A stretch of 10,450 nucleotides of DNA from Setomelanomma holmii. Its lineage: Eukaryota; Ascomycota; Dothideomycetes; Pleosporales; Phaeosphaeriaceae. Where the stretch lies: assembly GCA_010015745.1 (NCBI GenBank), contig ML978422.1, forward strand, positions 4,493-14,942. Reading direction: 5' to 3'. Every line of letters starts with the position of its first letter. The first letter of the stretch is position 1. A program made the position numbers and the translations under genes. The notes under the pieces are model-generated. The model was given only the letters and a program-made list of their open reading frames with translations. It did no database searches and was not told the origin of the DNA. Below are positions 1 through 7,004 of this stretch, piece by piece.

Positions 1-258
1 AGTGTGTCCGCGGTATCCTTAAGAGACGTGAAGTGTTCAGTGTTAATTAAGAGATAAAGAGATGCTAAAGAAATAGCAGTTGTAGGTGAACTTCAGTAGT
101 TGAAAGATTGCAGTGTGCAAATCCGGGCTTATAACTCTTGGATGTGTGATGTGGAAGGAGGAATGAAGGACTGAGTTAATTGTGTAGCTATGAACGAGGG
201 AAGCTATATATACGTGTACAACGAGAGAGTGTAGGGACAGCCCTGCTAGCGTGCAACA
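1..258 (-). repeat. LTR-like repeat, copy A, running off the window edge
   Basis: On the minus strand this stretch begins with TGTTGCACGC at 258 and runs leftward to the window edge. Positions 135-258 match positions 3290-3413 in inverted orientation over 124 bases with 4 mismatches and no gaps. It contains a TATATATA-type box followed by a CT-rich stretch, which is the layout of an LTR promoter and R region. The start with TG, and its abrupt join to a transposase reading frame at 258/259, suggest an LTR inserted into that transposase. No TG...CA end or PBS can be confirmed because the other end lies outside. LTR identity is inference; the repeat itself is directly visible. Confidence 0.6.
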
Positions 259-503
259 GCTACGCTTGCCTCCTTGCTGCCCTTGGTAGGCGGGACGATA
301 GCTTCTTCAGCCTGTGACTCGCGCAGTCGCGCTTCGAAGGTTAGTGCCTAGGACGACTCTACCAAGGCTTTACGAGGCGATAAACGAGGTGAAGATGGCG
401 GATTTTCAACTGGTATAGGCTGGCTTAGAGTGCCACGAGGTGTGCCTTTGACGCGCTTGTTTGGGGCAACAACAGCGTGAGGGACGCGTCTTTTTGGTGG
501 CAT
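259..503 (-). pseudogene. N-terminal stub of a decayed DNA transposase (hAT-like?)
   Basis: Reading leftward from ATG 503-501, the frame opens MPPKRRVPHAVVAPNKRVKG and continues 51 codons to a TAG at 350-348. The same frame then continues, with sense such as FEARLRESQAEEAI, until it is cut at 258 by the LTR-like repeat. The TAG is explained by one C-to-T change from CAG, as expected of RIP. The basic, proline- and serine-rich N terminus resembles the leader of large fungal hAT-type transposases, but no zinc-finger or catalytic domain is present, so the family call is tentative. Probable hAT-type ends at 1232-1380, upstream on the same strand, would fit as its 5' terminus. Confidence 0.5.
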
Positions 504-1231
504 AGTAGTAGCAACAGATTAAGGGCAATAGGCGTAGAAAGATAGTTGGTATAAAGCCGTAGTTGGAGGTTTGGCAATAGAGATAGAGATGAGGCTCAAA
601 ACAATAGGCTGGCTGAGGTTGCTATAGATACTAGTATGTTAGAGAGCCCTAGCGTTTTACTAAGGTACCTACAACACCATGATTCAACTACAACAACGCG
701 ATATTTATTTAATTCTGATACTGGCAATCGACTAAGCGTATCTTTTTTACTAATCGTGCATTGAGAAATACCTAGAGATTTGGCGTTGTGGTAGTAAAGT
801 TAGGTTATTGAAGTCACTCGTACAGTAGAGCAGGTAGCTACCGCATCTTCTTTACCTGAATAACCTCAACACCAGGCCTTACTATATATGTATAGTAATA
901 TTAAGCTTCTTGTCAACTCTACCAAGCCTGGCTACCTTAGTAGAGATGTATACTACAGCCAGATTAGTAACTGCAGTGTCCACCTATCAATAACAGAGAC
1001 TCTTATATAGCGCTTAAGCTATAAGTCTCTATTACTATCAGGCGGATACAACAGTTGCTAGTCTTTTTGCTTTATTTGAATCACATACATTACAATTAGC
1101 TCTGTTATTTTTATTATATATATGTATACTTTTGACGCGTTGTGGTAGCACTGTTGGTTGAACTTTTTGCAGAAACTCAACACCAAAAAACTATCATGAG
1201 ATCGCTTCTACCGCGATACCAACAGCCTCAC
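504..1231. other. Non-coding stretch, probable 5' leader of the decayed transposon
   Basis: No convincing reading frame on either strand. It lies between the transposase start at 503 and the repeat cluster at 1232-1380, so it is probably the transposon's 5' non-coding part (inference). Two palindromes are visible. One is perfect at 879-898 (TTACTATA / TATAGTAA around a 4-nt loop). The other is imperfect at about 995-1030 (AGAGACT...AGTCTCT with a partly paired interior). Confidence 0.4.
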
Positions 1232-1380
1232 TTCAAGCTCATCAAGCTCATCAATCAAGCCTACTCCTAACAGCTTGATTGACTAGTAAGTTGCTAAACC
1301 TCAGCTTGAATTGATTGACCTATATGTGGCGTACAGCTTGATTGATAAGCTTGCCCTCGGCTTGATTGTTGCCAGGTCTG
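1232..1380 (-). repeat. Cluster of AGCTTGATTGA subterminal repeats, probable hAT-type element end
   Basis: Variants of AGCTTGATTGA recur in both orientations. Three minus-strand units run head to tail in 1233-1261, with plus-strand units near 1271-1282, 1302-1318, 1335-1353 and 1359-1368. On the minus strand the cluster is preceded by CAGACCTGGCAACAATCAAG starting at 1380. hAT elements commonly begin CAG and carry clustered subterminal transposase-binding repeats, so this may be the 5' end of the element whose transposase starts at 503. The opposite end and an 8-bp target duplication cannot be seen, so the assignment is inference. Confidence 0.45.
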
Positions 1381-2036
1381 TCCTCATGTATATGAGCCTG
1401 TTTAATTCTACTCGATAGCAATCAACCAATTCTCTCCTCTTAGTTGCTTGCCCGCACAATCTTATGCCAGCTAATAGACTTACTAAGATCCTTGTGCGTT
1501 AGAAGCATGCTGAAGTTAGTCCACCAGCTCAGTATAAAAGACGTTGAAGGTTACGTAACAAAGACCGAAAAGGTTAACAGCCTAATCTAGCTAGATTGAC
1601 CTGTTAGTATTAGAACATGAGACGTACATCACAAATACTCGCTAGGGTATGATACAGGGCATTGTTTGCGTAGGAGGATCAGCTTTGGTTGATACCGCAG
1701 CTAAGGGTGTCTGTACGCCACATTGTTTAGGTTACATGTTGTCCTATTATAGGAAGCACCAACAGAGGACGGGTGCACCAATCTCTGAGTGAAGAGTCCC
1801 TGTACCCGAACCATCATGCAACACAAAAGCATAGATTACAATACAATCGCTGACCATAGCCTCCGACTGATACCGTTCACGCAGTGACACAATGCACCGA
1901 CGCAGACGTGTAGCTCAGTGACGTCGTAGCACAGTCCGGGTGGCGTATGCTACAGCTAACCGAGATGCTTCAAAACGGCAGTCATGTTACAGTAGCTTGT
2001 ATCCTTTGTTACACAAAAGCGAAGTCCATGCGCCGC
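1381..2036. other. Intergenic, no supported feature
   Basis: About 650 bases with no convincing coding frame, intron-exon structure or repeat relationship to the rest of the window. A TATAAAAG string occurs near 1534 but no gene follows it. I see nothing else that can be supported. Confidence 0.5.
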
Positions 2037-2114
2037 TAGTGTGGAGTCGCACTGTGGAGTCGTACTGTTCAGTCGCACTGTTCAGTCGCACTGTTCAGTC
2101 GCACTGTTCAGTCA
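2037..2114. repeat. 13-bp minisatellite, about six units
   Basis: The unit CACTGTTCAGTCG repeats head to tail. There are near-perfect units at 2063-2075, 2076-2088, 2089-2101 and 2102-2114, preceded by two variant units (GTGGAGTCG type) at about 2037-2062. The 13-bp period is not a multiple of three, so the short reading frames crossing it are not evidence of a protein. Each unit carries a CAGT...ACTG mini-palindrome. Confidence 0.85.
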
Positions 2115-2600
2115 CACTAATGCAATATCACCTTCGTTAGAACATGAGGAACTAGTATCAAGTTCTCAAGGCCAAAGAGAGGCAATAGATACACACTTCT
2201 TCGTACAAGATTACCTTGAACTGCACTGCACGATAAAATTAGAGTGAGCGGGAGACTAGCGAAGTAGTGACATGTCACGACGTCGTTAAAAATCCGTACC
2301 GCACACTACAGTGACATGGGAATGCGTGCTTGTCGATTTATCATTTTGACGATATGCGTCTCGGCATGAAAGTGATAAGAAGATCATCGCCCTGTACGCT
2401 CTCCACAATCCCGTGGTACGCTGCGTTTCTTAGCCATGGCTTGCACCTTCTTGATTGATTCGGCCTCAGTGTGACTCTAGAATGAAAGCGTCATTTTTAC
2501 AGACAAGCGTTTTCTTGAACCCGTTTCTGCAAGGGGCACTAGTCATGCACTTAGCGTCGTGGGTGTTGGCTAGTGCTGAGCTACAACCCGACCACCTTCA
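2115..2600. other. Intergenic region upstream of the secreted protein gene
   Basis: No coding frame is supported. A perfect 12-bp palindrome GTGACATGTCAC lies at 2267-2278 and a partial copy (GTGACATG) near 2311. They could be regulator sites for the gene starting at 2687, but nothing shows this directly. Confidence 0.4.
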
Positions 2601-2606
2601 AAGCAG

Positions 2607-2613
2607 TATAAAT
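2607..2613 (+). promoter_or_regulatory. TATA box of the secreted protein gene
   Basis: TATAAAT lies 74 bases before the ATG at 2687, a normal distance for a filamentous fungus. The out-of-frame ATG at 2634 is only about 25 bases downstream of it and would probably sit at or before the transcript start, so it need not interfere with initiation at 2687. Confidence 0.55.
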
Positions 2614-2686
2614 TATTTTTCAAGTCTATAGCTATGAAAATTCATCCTGACCACCATCTAAAATTTCCATTATCAAATTTAACACG

Positions 2687-3109
2687 ATGCGTTCGGTGCT
2701 TGCTCTACTCACTTTCCTCATTGCAGCTGCTGCAGCATCATCAATCCCGCTCCATGGCACCGTCGATGCAACCAAGCCCTTCAAACGTGGGGAATGTGAT
2801 GCCCGTCAAGTCGCTGGCTGTATTAAAGAGGCAAGAGGAGTTGGAGGAAGTTTGTTGACCTTATTCATATGTGCTTTAAATGAAAGTTTGGATGTAAGTA
2901 TATCCTAGTACTGGACAGTCTAACATGTGGTATTTGCAATGTCCTTCATTTTCTTTCACTCCATCTTGGTACTTCTTCCAACAGACGTTGCTGAGGGCTT
3001 GTTACGTTACTTGTACTAATTTCTTTTTTAGATCTTTACGGACATCTGTCCTTGCGTCGAATTGGCCGATCCTACCCTTCCAAGCTTCTTTGGAGTCGTG
3101 TGTAAATGA
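2687..3109 (+). CDS. Small secreted cysteine-rich protein (effector-like), two exons
   Basis: Exon 1 is 2687-2893, exon 2 is 3032-3109, and the intron is 2894-3031 (GTAAGT donor, CTAAT branch point, TTTTTTAG acceptor). The product is 94 residues. Residues 1-19 form a signal peptide (MRSVLALLTFLIAAAAASS). A Lys-Arg pair at 33-34, directly before the cysteine domain, looks like a Kex2 site. The mature part would be about 60 residues with six cysteines at 37, 45, 62, 75, 77 and 93, enough for three disulfides. The ATG has A at -3 and a TATA box upstream. Secretion and processing are inferred from sequence; an effector role is only a hypothesis from size, cysteine content and the repeat-rich setting. 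I do not recognise the family. The cysteine layout faintly recalls fungal calcium-binding (CBP1-like) secreted proteins. A short extra exon inside the 138-nt intron cannot be excluded. Confidence 0.7.
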
Positions 3110-3289
3110 TAGGGTAAGCAGTTTTATCTATTACCATACAGACTGAGCAAACAAGTCGCTGACTGCTAGTTATAGTCGATGCTGTGTGTTGAATCAAAGC
3201 TCTTGCTCAACACATTAGAGGTTATGGACATCATCATAGACGACCTATGTTTTGGCTTGAAGGAGAAGGGCCGTGGAGAGGTAGGGAAG

Positions 3290-3413
3290 TGTTGCACGCT
3301 AGCAGTGCTATCCCTACACTCTCTCGTTGTACACGTATATATAGCATCCCTCGTTCATAGCTACACAATCAACTCAGTCCTTCATTCCTCCTTCCACATC
3401 ACACATCCAAGAG
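3290..3413 (+). repeat. LTR-like repeat, copy B (inverted relative to copy A)
   Basis: This is the inverted counterpart of 135-258: 124 bases, 4 mismatches, no gaps. It starts TGTTGCACGC, contains ACGTATATATAGC and then a CT-rich run. Homology stops at 3413, whereas copy A continues past its position 135, so this copy is truncated or the other extended. GTAGGGA just before it (3281-3287) pairs with TCCCTAC inside it (3311-3317). The reading frame through the region is not a gene. Confidence 0.75.
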
Positions 3414-3547
3414 GAAGTGAAGATTTGTATCTATGAGATTTCTGCCCTTTGTATGGGTTTATTGCGAATGCGGATAATTTTAGCTTAGACCAGATGAAAC
3501 GGTTTTCATGTCATTACTGTGACGAAATGAAAATTCGATATGTAACT

Positions 3548-3633
3548 TGTCAGCTCCTGGTATTGACAATATCTCGACTATATATGCCTTCTAGTTACAA
3601 CAGCACGAAGGTCGGCCTTTCTGTTGTCTGACA
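3548..3633 (+). repeat. Left 86-bp terminal repeat of the miniature element
   Basis: Starts TGTCAG and ends CTGACA. The first six bases are the reverse complement of the last six. It is about 88% identical to the right copy. Confidence 0.8.
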
Positions 3634-3667
3634 GTCATGAGTCCGGTATCCCCAAAATCCGCTGCGG

Positions 3668-3754
3668 CAGCGCAGTCGTTAAGCGCTTGAAAAGTTACAC
3701 GTCGACCCCGCTTTTGCCAGGTCTAGGTACAATGCAAGGTCCCGCGTTCGAACC
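3668..3754 (+). other. tRNA-like Pol III A-box and B-box motifs inside the miniature element
   Basis: CAGCGCAGTCGTTAAGCGC at 3668-3686 resembles a tRNA D-arm (GCGC stem, AGTCG-TTA loop), one G short of the usual GG. GCGTTCGAACC at 3744-3754 matches a B box at all but one position. The acceptor, anticodon and T stems do not pair properly, so this is not a functional tRNA gene. It is either a tRNA-derived (SINE-like) piece or a degraded tRNA fossil. Confidence 0.45.
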
Positions 3755-3914
3755 ATCAAACCACCTTTGGGACCATCCTTCGACATGAGAGAGTCACGGT
3801 ACTAGGGTGATCTTGTGAGACTGTCTGACAAGGTTCAGCAGCAGAGACATGGAAGATGCACGTGGAAAGGACAAGAAAGTTCCAGCTCTCTACTTTGGTC
3901 GAGCTGTGGGGGTG

Positions 3915-4000
3915 TGTCAGCTTCTGGTATTGACAATGTCTTGACTATATATGCCTTCTAGCTACAGCGGCAAGAAGGTCGACCTTTTTGTTGTCTGATA
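3915..4000 (+). repeat. Right 86-bp terminal repeat of the miniature element
   Basis: Same length as the left copy with about ten substitutions, almost all C/T or A/G. It is preceded by a purine-rich GTGGGGGTG and followed by the TAACT target-site copy. Confidence 0.8.
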
Positions 4001-4114
4001 TAACTTTAACGTGTTGGATGTCGTATCCGTGCACTCAACGCCCCAATTCAGTCAACGCGCTTCTCGTACAGAATTACCCTAGCTACAACGTGTGGTGACT
4101 CTCCCGAGACAACC

Positions 4115-4261
4115 TCGATTGAGACTACAATCACATGAAATAGATTGCTGACGTCTGGAGAACAGTTCTCGTATACGAAGATAGCAGATCAATTGAGTAT
4201 TGATCGAAGTACGCTATCGCGAAGGCAGCAAGCGATTCTGTCAGCCTGGCACCTCAGTTCA
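4115..4261 (+). pseudogene. Helix-turn-helix fragment of a pogo/Fot-type transposase
   Basis: The frame through 4148-4240 reads LTSGEQFSYTKIADQLSID, then RSTLSRRQQ. This is the N-terminal DNA-binding helix-turn-helix typical of fungal Tc1/mariner-pogo transposases (SYTKIA...RSTLSRR pattern). Upstream, the frame carries an in-frame TGA at 4136-4138. Downstream the frame stays open to 4319 without recognisable transposase sequence. No catalytic domain follows, so it is a fragment. It is a different copy from the element at 4819-6999, whose own N terminus differs. Confidence 0.6.
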
Positions 4262-4319
4262 CAAGGTACATGTAAACTGCGTCTCTCACGTGACTCTTTG
4301 TCACTTGCTTACTCATCGT

Positions 4320-4407
4320 GATTGTGTATATAATCGCTCTCTGTAGCTCGCTCAATACAATAACCTTCTACTTCCTTCATGTCTGCTCTGTCCTCTCACA
4401 TCTGACA
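4320..4407 (+). repeat. LTR tail (TATA box, R/U5 region), partial
   Basis: A TATATAA string near 4326-4333 is followed by 4343-4407, which matches the minus strand of 10384-10448 without gaps at 53 of 65 positions. Both copies share CTCAATACAA (then T or C) and AACCTTCT, and end ATCTGACA or ATCCAACA. This is the layout of the 3' end of a fungal LTR. The LTR may start at TGTTGGATG at 4012, which would place the helix-turn-helix fragment inside it, or it may be truncated. No target duplication was found. Confidence 0.55.
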
Positions 4408-4451
4408 CCATACATGTGTCAGATATAACGATGTATTCACATATATCGTTA
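4401..4451. repeat. Two adjacent perfect hairpins
   Basis: TCTGACAC (4401-4408) pairs with GTGTCAGA (4416-4423) across a 7-nt loop, and TAACGAT (4426-4432) pairs with ATCGTTA (4445-4451). The first brackets the LTR end at 4407. TGTCAGAT at 4417 also pairs with ATCTGACA at 4616-4623, so 4417-4623 could be a second small TG...CA unit, but no matching flanks support an insertion. Confidence 0.4.
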
Positions 4452-4816
4452 GTGGGATCAATCTTGTGATGATTAGAAAATGATTGTTGATTGTGTCTTC
4501 TTCTGCTCAGTTGTTCTAGGTTCTTTTGCGCCGATTAGCGTGTTTTGTCCCAAGGCCCCTGTTCGATGAGACCGATCTGGCCTTAACGCGCTCGCTATCT
4601 AATAACTAGCCGTGCATCTGACACTTGTACTGTGGCTTATCGTTCGAGAGATAACCCTCTATCTGACAACATGCAACCAATCAATCCCATGTATGCTTGG
4701 CTTTGTTGTAGAGGAACCGTGCTTGCGATAATCAAAATTGCCCCACTGAAGATACTGGTGGCGCGAAGGCTAGCACGTCTAATGATAAGTGCGGACGACT
4801 TCAGTGCGACACCAGA
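4452..4816. other. Intergenic, no supported gene
   Basis: Short open frames exist on both strands between about 4632 and 4861, but they cross the left end of the pogo element and resemble no protein I know. Before the element inserted, this sequence lay directly 3' of the terpene synthase stop codon, so it may contain the original 3' UTR and polyadenylation site (minus strand). Confidence 0.45.
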
Positions 4817-4818
4817 TA

Positions 4819-4880
4819 ACGTACCTGCCAAGCGAGCCGTCCAGGCAAGCGAGCCGGTCACCCCACCAACTCTGTCGCAG
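4819..4880 (+). repeat. Left terminal inverted repeat of the pogo-type element
   Basis: Matches the right end in two blocks: 4819-4843, and from about 4861 onward (CCCCACCAACT). Between them is an extra 17-bp partial duplication of CAAGCGAGCC absent from the right end. Confidence 0.75.
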
Positions 4881-5085
4881 TTTACGTACAGTCTGCTCGG
4901 TCCGATAATGCTCTAGTTCTTACAACAGAGTTTCACCACAACCGTGCTTACTTCCGATCATTCCGGTATATCAATACGTAGTCTCACTTCGATTTAACAT
5001 CAGTGTTCATACAATTTTCTGCTGCGCGATAGCCTCTCCGGCTAACCGTGATGAACTCTCTGCCCTGTACCAACTTCTAACTCTT

Positions 5086-6895
5086 ATGGCTCCACCACCT
5101 CAAACCCAGACACGCTCCAATGAAGCTGATATTCAGCTTACTATCTCAGCTCTTAACAGAGAACAGTTCAAGACTGAAAGAAATGCTGTCCACACGTTCA
5201 ATGTCCACCAATCCACGCTACGCGACCAACGCGCTGGGAAGCTTGCGCGACGCGACTGCCAGCCCAACTCAAAGAAGCTTACCTAGCTAGAAGAGGAGGT
5301 GATTTTCAGCTATATATTCGACGTAGATCAACGCGGATTTGCGCCTACATATGCGGCTGTACATGATATGGCTGATAAGCTGGTGGCTGCACGCGGTGCT
5401 GGGCAGGTTAGGCAGAAATGGCCTGCCAACTTTGTCAGACAGACAGACTCCCTCAAGACGCGTTCTAACCAAGCGTATGATAGGTAGATAGCTCTGTGCG
5501 AGGATCGTATCCTGATTAGAAGCTACTTTAAGCTGGTAGAGCAGACAAAGGCCAAGTATGGCATTCAAGATGAGGATGTCTACAACTTTAACAAGGCTGG
5601 CTTTATAATAGGCAAGATTATAACGCAGCTTGTTGCGACACAGTCAGAGAGGAGAGGCTAACCGAAGGTTGTCTGGATTGGCAATCGCGAGTGGGCGACA
5701 TTGATCTAAGGAACTAACGCTGCTGGCTGGGTTATCCCACTATTTATTATTGTAACGGTACGGAGGGGCGAGGACTGCGCTGAATTGACTACCTGAGATG
5801 GGCGGAGCTACATATATAGACTGCCGTACATGAGCTATCCCAACTCGTACTACCAGTAGAGTGGGTCTGGGCAAGGCCCAAACCGTTACAATTATCTTTG
5901 CTGGCAAGCACCACCTATCTGCCTAGTATAAGGAGCATATATCGCGCAACTAGGCTATTGCTGTTAGCGACAATGGCTAGACTACTAATAAGCTTGGCGC
6001 AGAGTAGCTAAAGCACTTTATTAAGCATACGGAAGGCAAGGCAGTTAGGGCGCGTCAGCTGCTCATCCTTGATAGCCATAAGAGTCACTAGTCTCTTAGG
6101 TTCCGAAAGCTTTGCAAAGAGAACAATATCTACACGCTCTGTATGCCGCCTCACTTGTCGCACCTACTGCAGCCACTCAATGTGGTCTGCTTCTCACTGC
6201 TGAAGCGCGTGTATAGCCGTGAGATTGAGAGCCTGATCCGCCGCCACATCAACCACATCACAAAGCTTGAGTTTGAGGCAGCCTTCAAGGCAGCCTTTAT
6301 GCAACCATTTACAACAGCCGACATCTGCTCAGCTTTTCAAGGCGCAGGCCTTGTCCCTCTCCAGCCAGACATTGTTCTATCAAAGCTGGATGTGCGGCTC
6401 CGTACACCTACACCTACACCAGCCGGACTGCCAGAGGCTCCCTGGGAAGCCAAAACGCCGAGCAATGTACGTGAGCTTGAGGCTCAATCAACGTAAATAC
6501 GTTATCGCGTGCAACGGCACAAGAGCTTCTCGCCAGCCTCAGTTATTGAAGCAATTAGCCAGCTTAAGAAAGGCGCAGAGGTGACAATGCTCTTAGCTAA
6601 GCTGATGCGCAATCGCATTACTAGTACTAGCCTTAAGAGAGCCAATGAGGCAGCAACAAAGCGTAGGCAGCGCAAAAAGAAGCAGATACAGAGGCAGGTG
6701 ACCTTAACAAAGGGAGTGGGAGAGGATATACTCGATCAAAAGGAGGCTGATCAGCAGATAGAGCGTGAACAGCGTCAAGGTAGAGAGCAATCAGGCCTCA
6801 GTCACCAGGCTCTGGCGCGCTGCAAGAGGTGCAGAGAGGCTTGGCACAGCTCACGTACATGCAAAAAAGATACGTCAGATAATGTTACTACTTAA
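5086..6895 (+). pseudogene. Pogo-type DDE transposase, RIP-degraded and interrupted by a MITE
   Basis: Order of parts: an N-terminal Psq-type helix-turn-helix (about 5107-5250, ending QSTLRDQRAGK), a CENP-B/Tc5-type domain (about 5287-5490), the DDE domain (5572-6240) and a C-terminal CCHC zinc knuckle (6821-6862, C-x2-C-x4-H-x4-C). In-frame stops lie at 5284, 5485, 5659, 5707, 5924, 5951, 5978, 6005, 6089 and 6494. Most are explained by CAG/CAA-to-TAG/TAA or TGG-to-TAG changes. The first catalytic aspartate (YNF-D) is Asn at 5590-5592 and the third (QPL-D-V) is Asn at 6179-6181; the second (DSH, 6071-6073) remains. The frame change midway is fully explained by the 145-bp MITE plus target-duplication insertion. 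It normally cuts and pastes its element; here it cannot be functional. Confidence 0.85.
5751..5890. mobile_element. 140-bp MITE nested in the transposase
   Basis: Perfect 9-bp terminal inverted repeats TGTAACGGT (5751-5759) and ACCGTTACA (5882-5890) are flanked by ATTAT on both sides (5746-5750 and 5891-5895). Removing the MITE and one ATTAT restores the transposase codons Phe-Ile-Ile-Phe-Ala-Gly-Lys across the junction. It has no coding capacity. A 5-bp target duplication fits no mainstream superfamily exactly, so I leave the family open. Confidence 0.85.
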
Positions 6896-6952
6896 TCTAT
6901 TACATCAATATCTATGTATTATCTCTAGATGTGGTTGAAATGTTTTTCTGCA

Positions 6953-6999
6953 GAGGTGCAGAAAGTTAGTGGGGTGGACGGCTCGCTTGTCAAGCACGT
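6953..6999 (-). repeat. Right terminal inverted repeat of the pogo-type element
   Basis: Read inward on the minus strand it begins ACGTGCTTGACAAGCGAGCC and continues CGTCCACCCCACTAACT, matching the left end minus its 17-bp duplication. It is followed by the TA target copy at 7000-7001. Confidence 0.8.
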
Positions 7000-7004
7000 T
7001 ATGG

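Larger units (their letters stand above)
3548..4000. mobile_element. Miniature LTR-type retroelement (TRIM/SMART-like), 453 bp
   Basis: Two direct repeats of exactly 86 bp (3548-3633 and 3915-4000) flank a 281-bp interior. The copies differ at about ten positions, nearly all transitions. Each begins TGTCAG; the first ends CTGACA and the second CTGATA, one C-to-T change away, so the TG...CA rule of LTRs holds. The five bases before the first repeat (3543-3547, TAACT) equal the five after the second (4001-4005), as expected of an integrase target duplication. A G-rich tract (GTGGGGGTG) precedes the right repeat, like a polypurine tract. No protein is encoded. I found no clear primer-binding site, so a TRIM is the best reading, not a certainty. 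Confidence 0.7.
4819..6999 (+). mobile_element. Pogo/Fot-type Tc1-mariner DNA transposon, inactive
   Basis: Both ends are visible. The left end ACGTACCTGCCAAGCGAGCC and the right end (read inward on the minus strand) ACGTGCTTGACAAGCGAGCC match at 22 of the first 25 positions. A TA target duplication sits on each side (4817-4818 and 7000-7001), as in all Tc1/mariner elements. The single gene inside is a DDE transposase ruined by about ten stops and two lost catalytic aspartates. The element is 2181 bp including a 140-bp nested MITE. Its right end lies five bases beyond the stop codon of the terpene synthase on the opposite strand. Confidence 0.85.

Noticed and set aside
1940..2247. Two overlapping plus-strand frames through the minisatellite
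   Set aside because: They are produced by the 13-bp repeat, which shifts frame every unit; no splice or protein signal.
2634..2858. Upstream ATG at 2634 opening a 74-residue frame
   Set aside because: It overlaps the secreted-protein exon in another frame, lacks a signal peptide or splice logic, and starts only about 25 bases after the TATA box.
3185..3214. Hairpin TGTGTTGA/TCAACACA after the secreted-protein gene, like a bacterial terminator
   Set aside because: The window is eukaryotic and there is no T-run; such short palindromes are expected by chance.
3661..3765. A functional tRNA gene
   Set aside because: A- and B-box-like motifs are present, but acceptor, anticodon and T stems do not pair and the D-loop lacks GG.
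4632..4916. Open frames on both strands (plus 4632-4916, minus 4861-4637)
   Set aside because: They overlap each other, cross the pogo element boundary at 4819 and match no known protein; chance frames.
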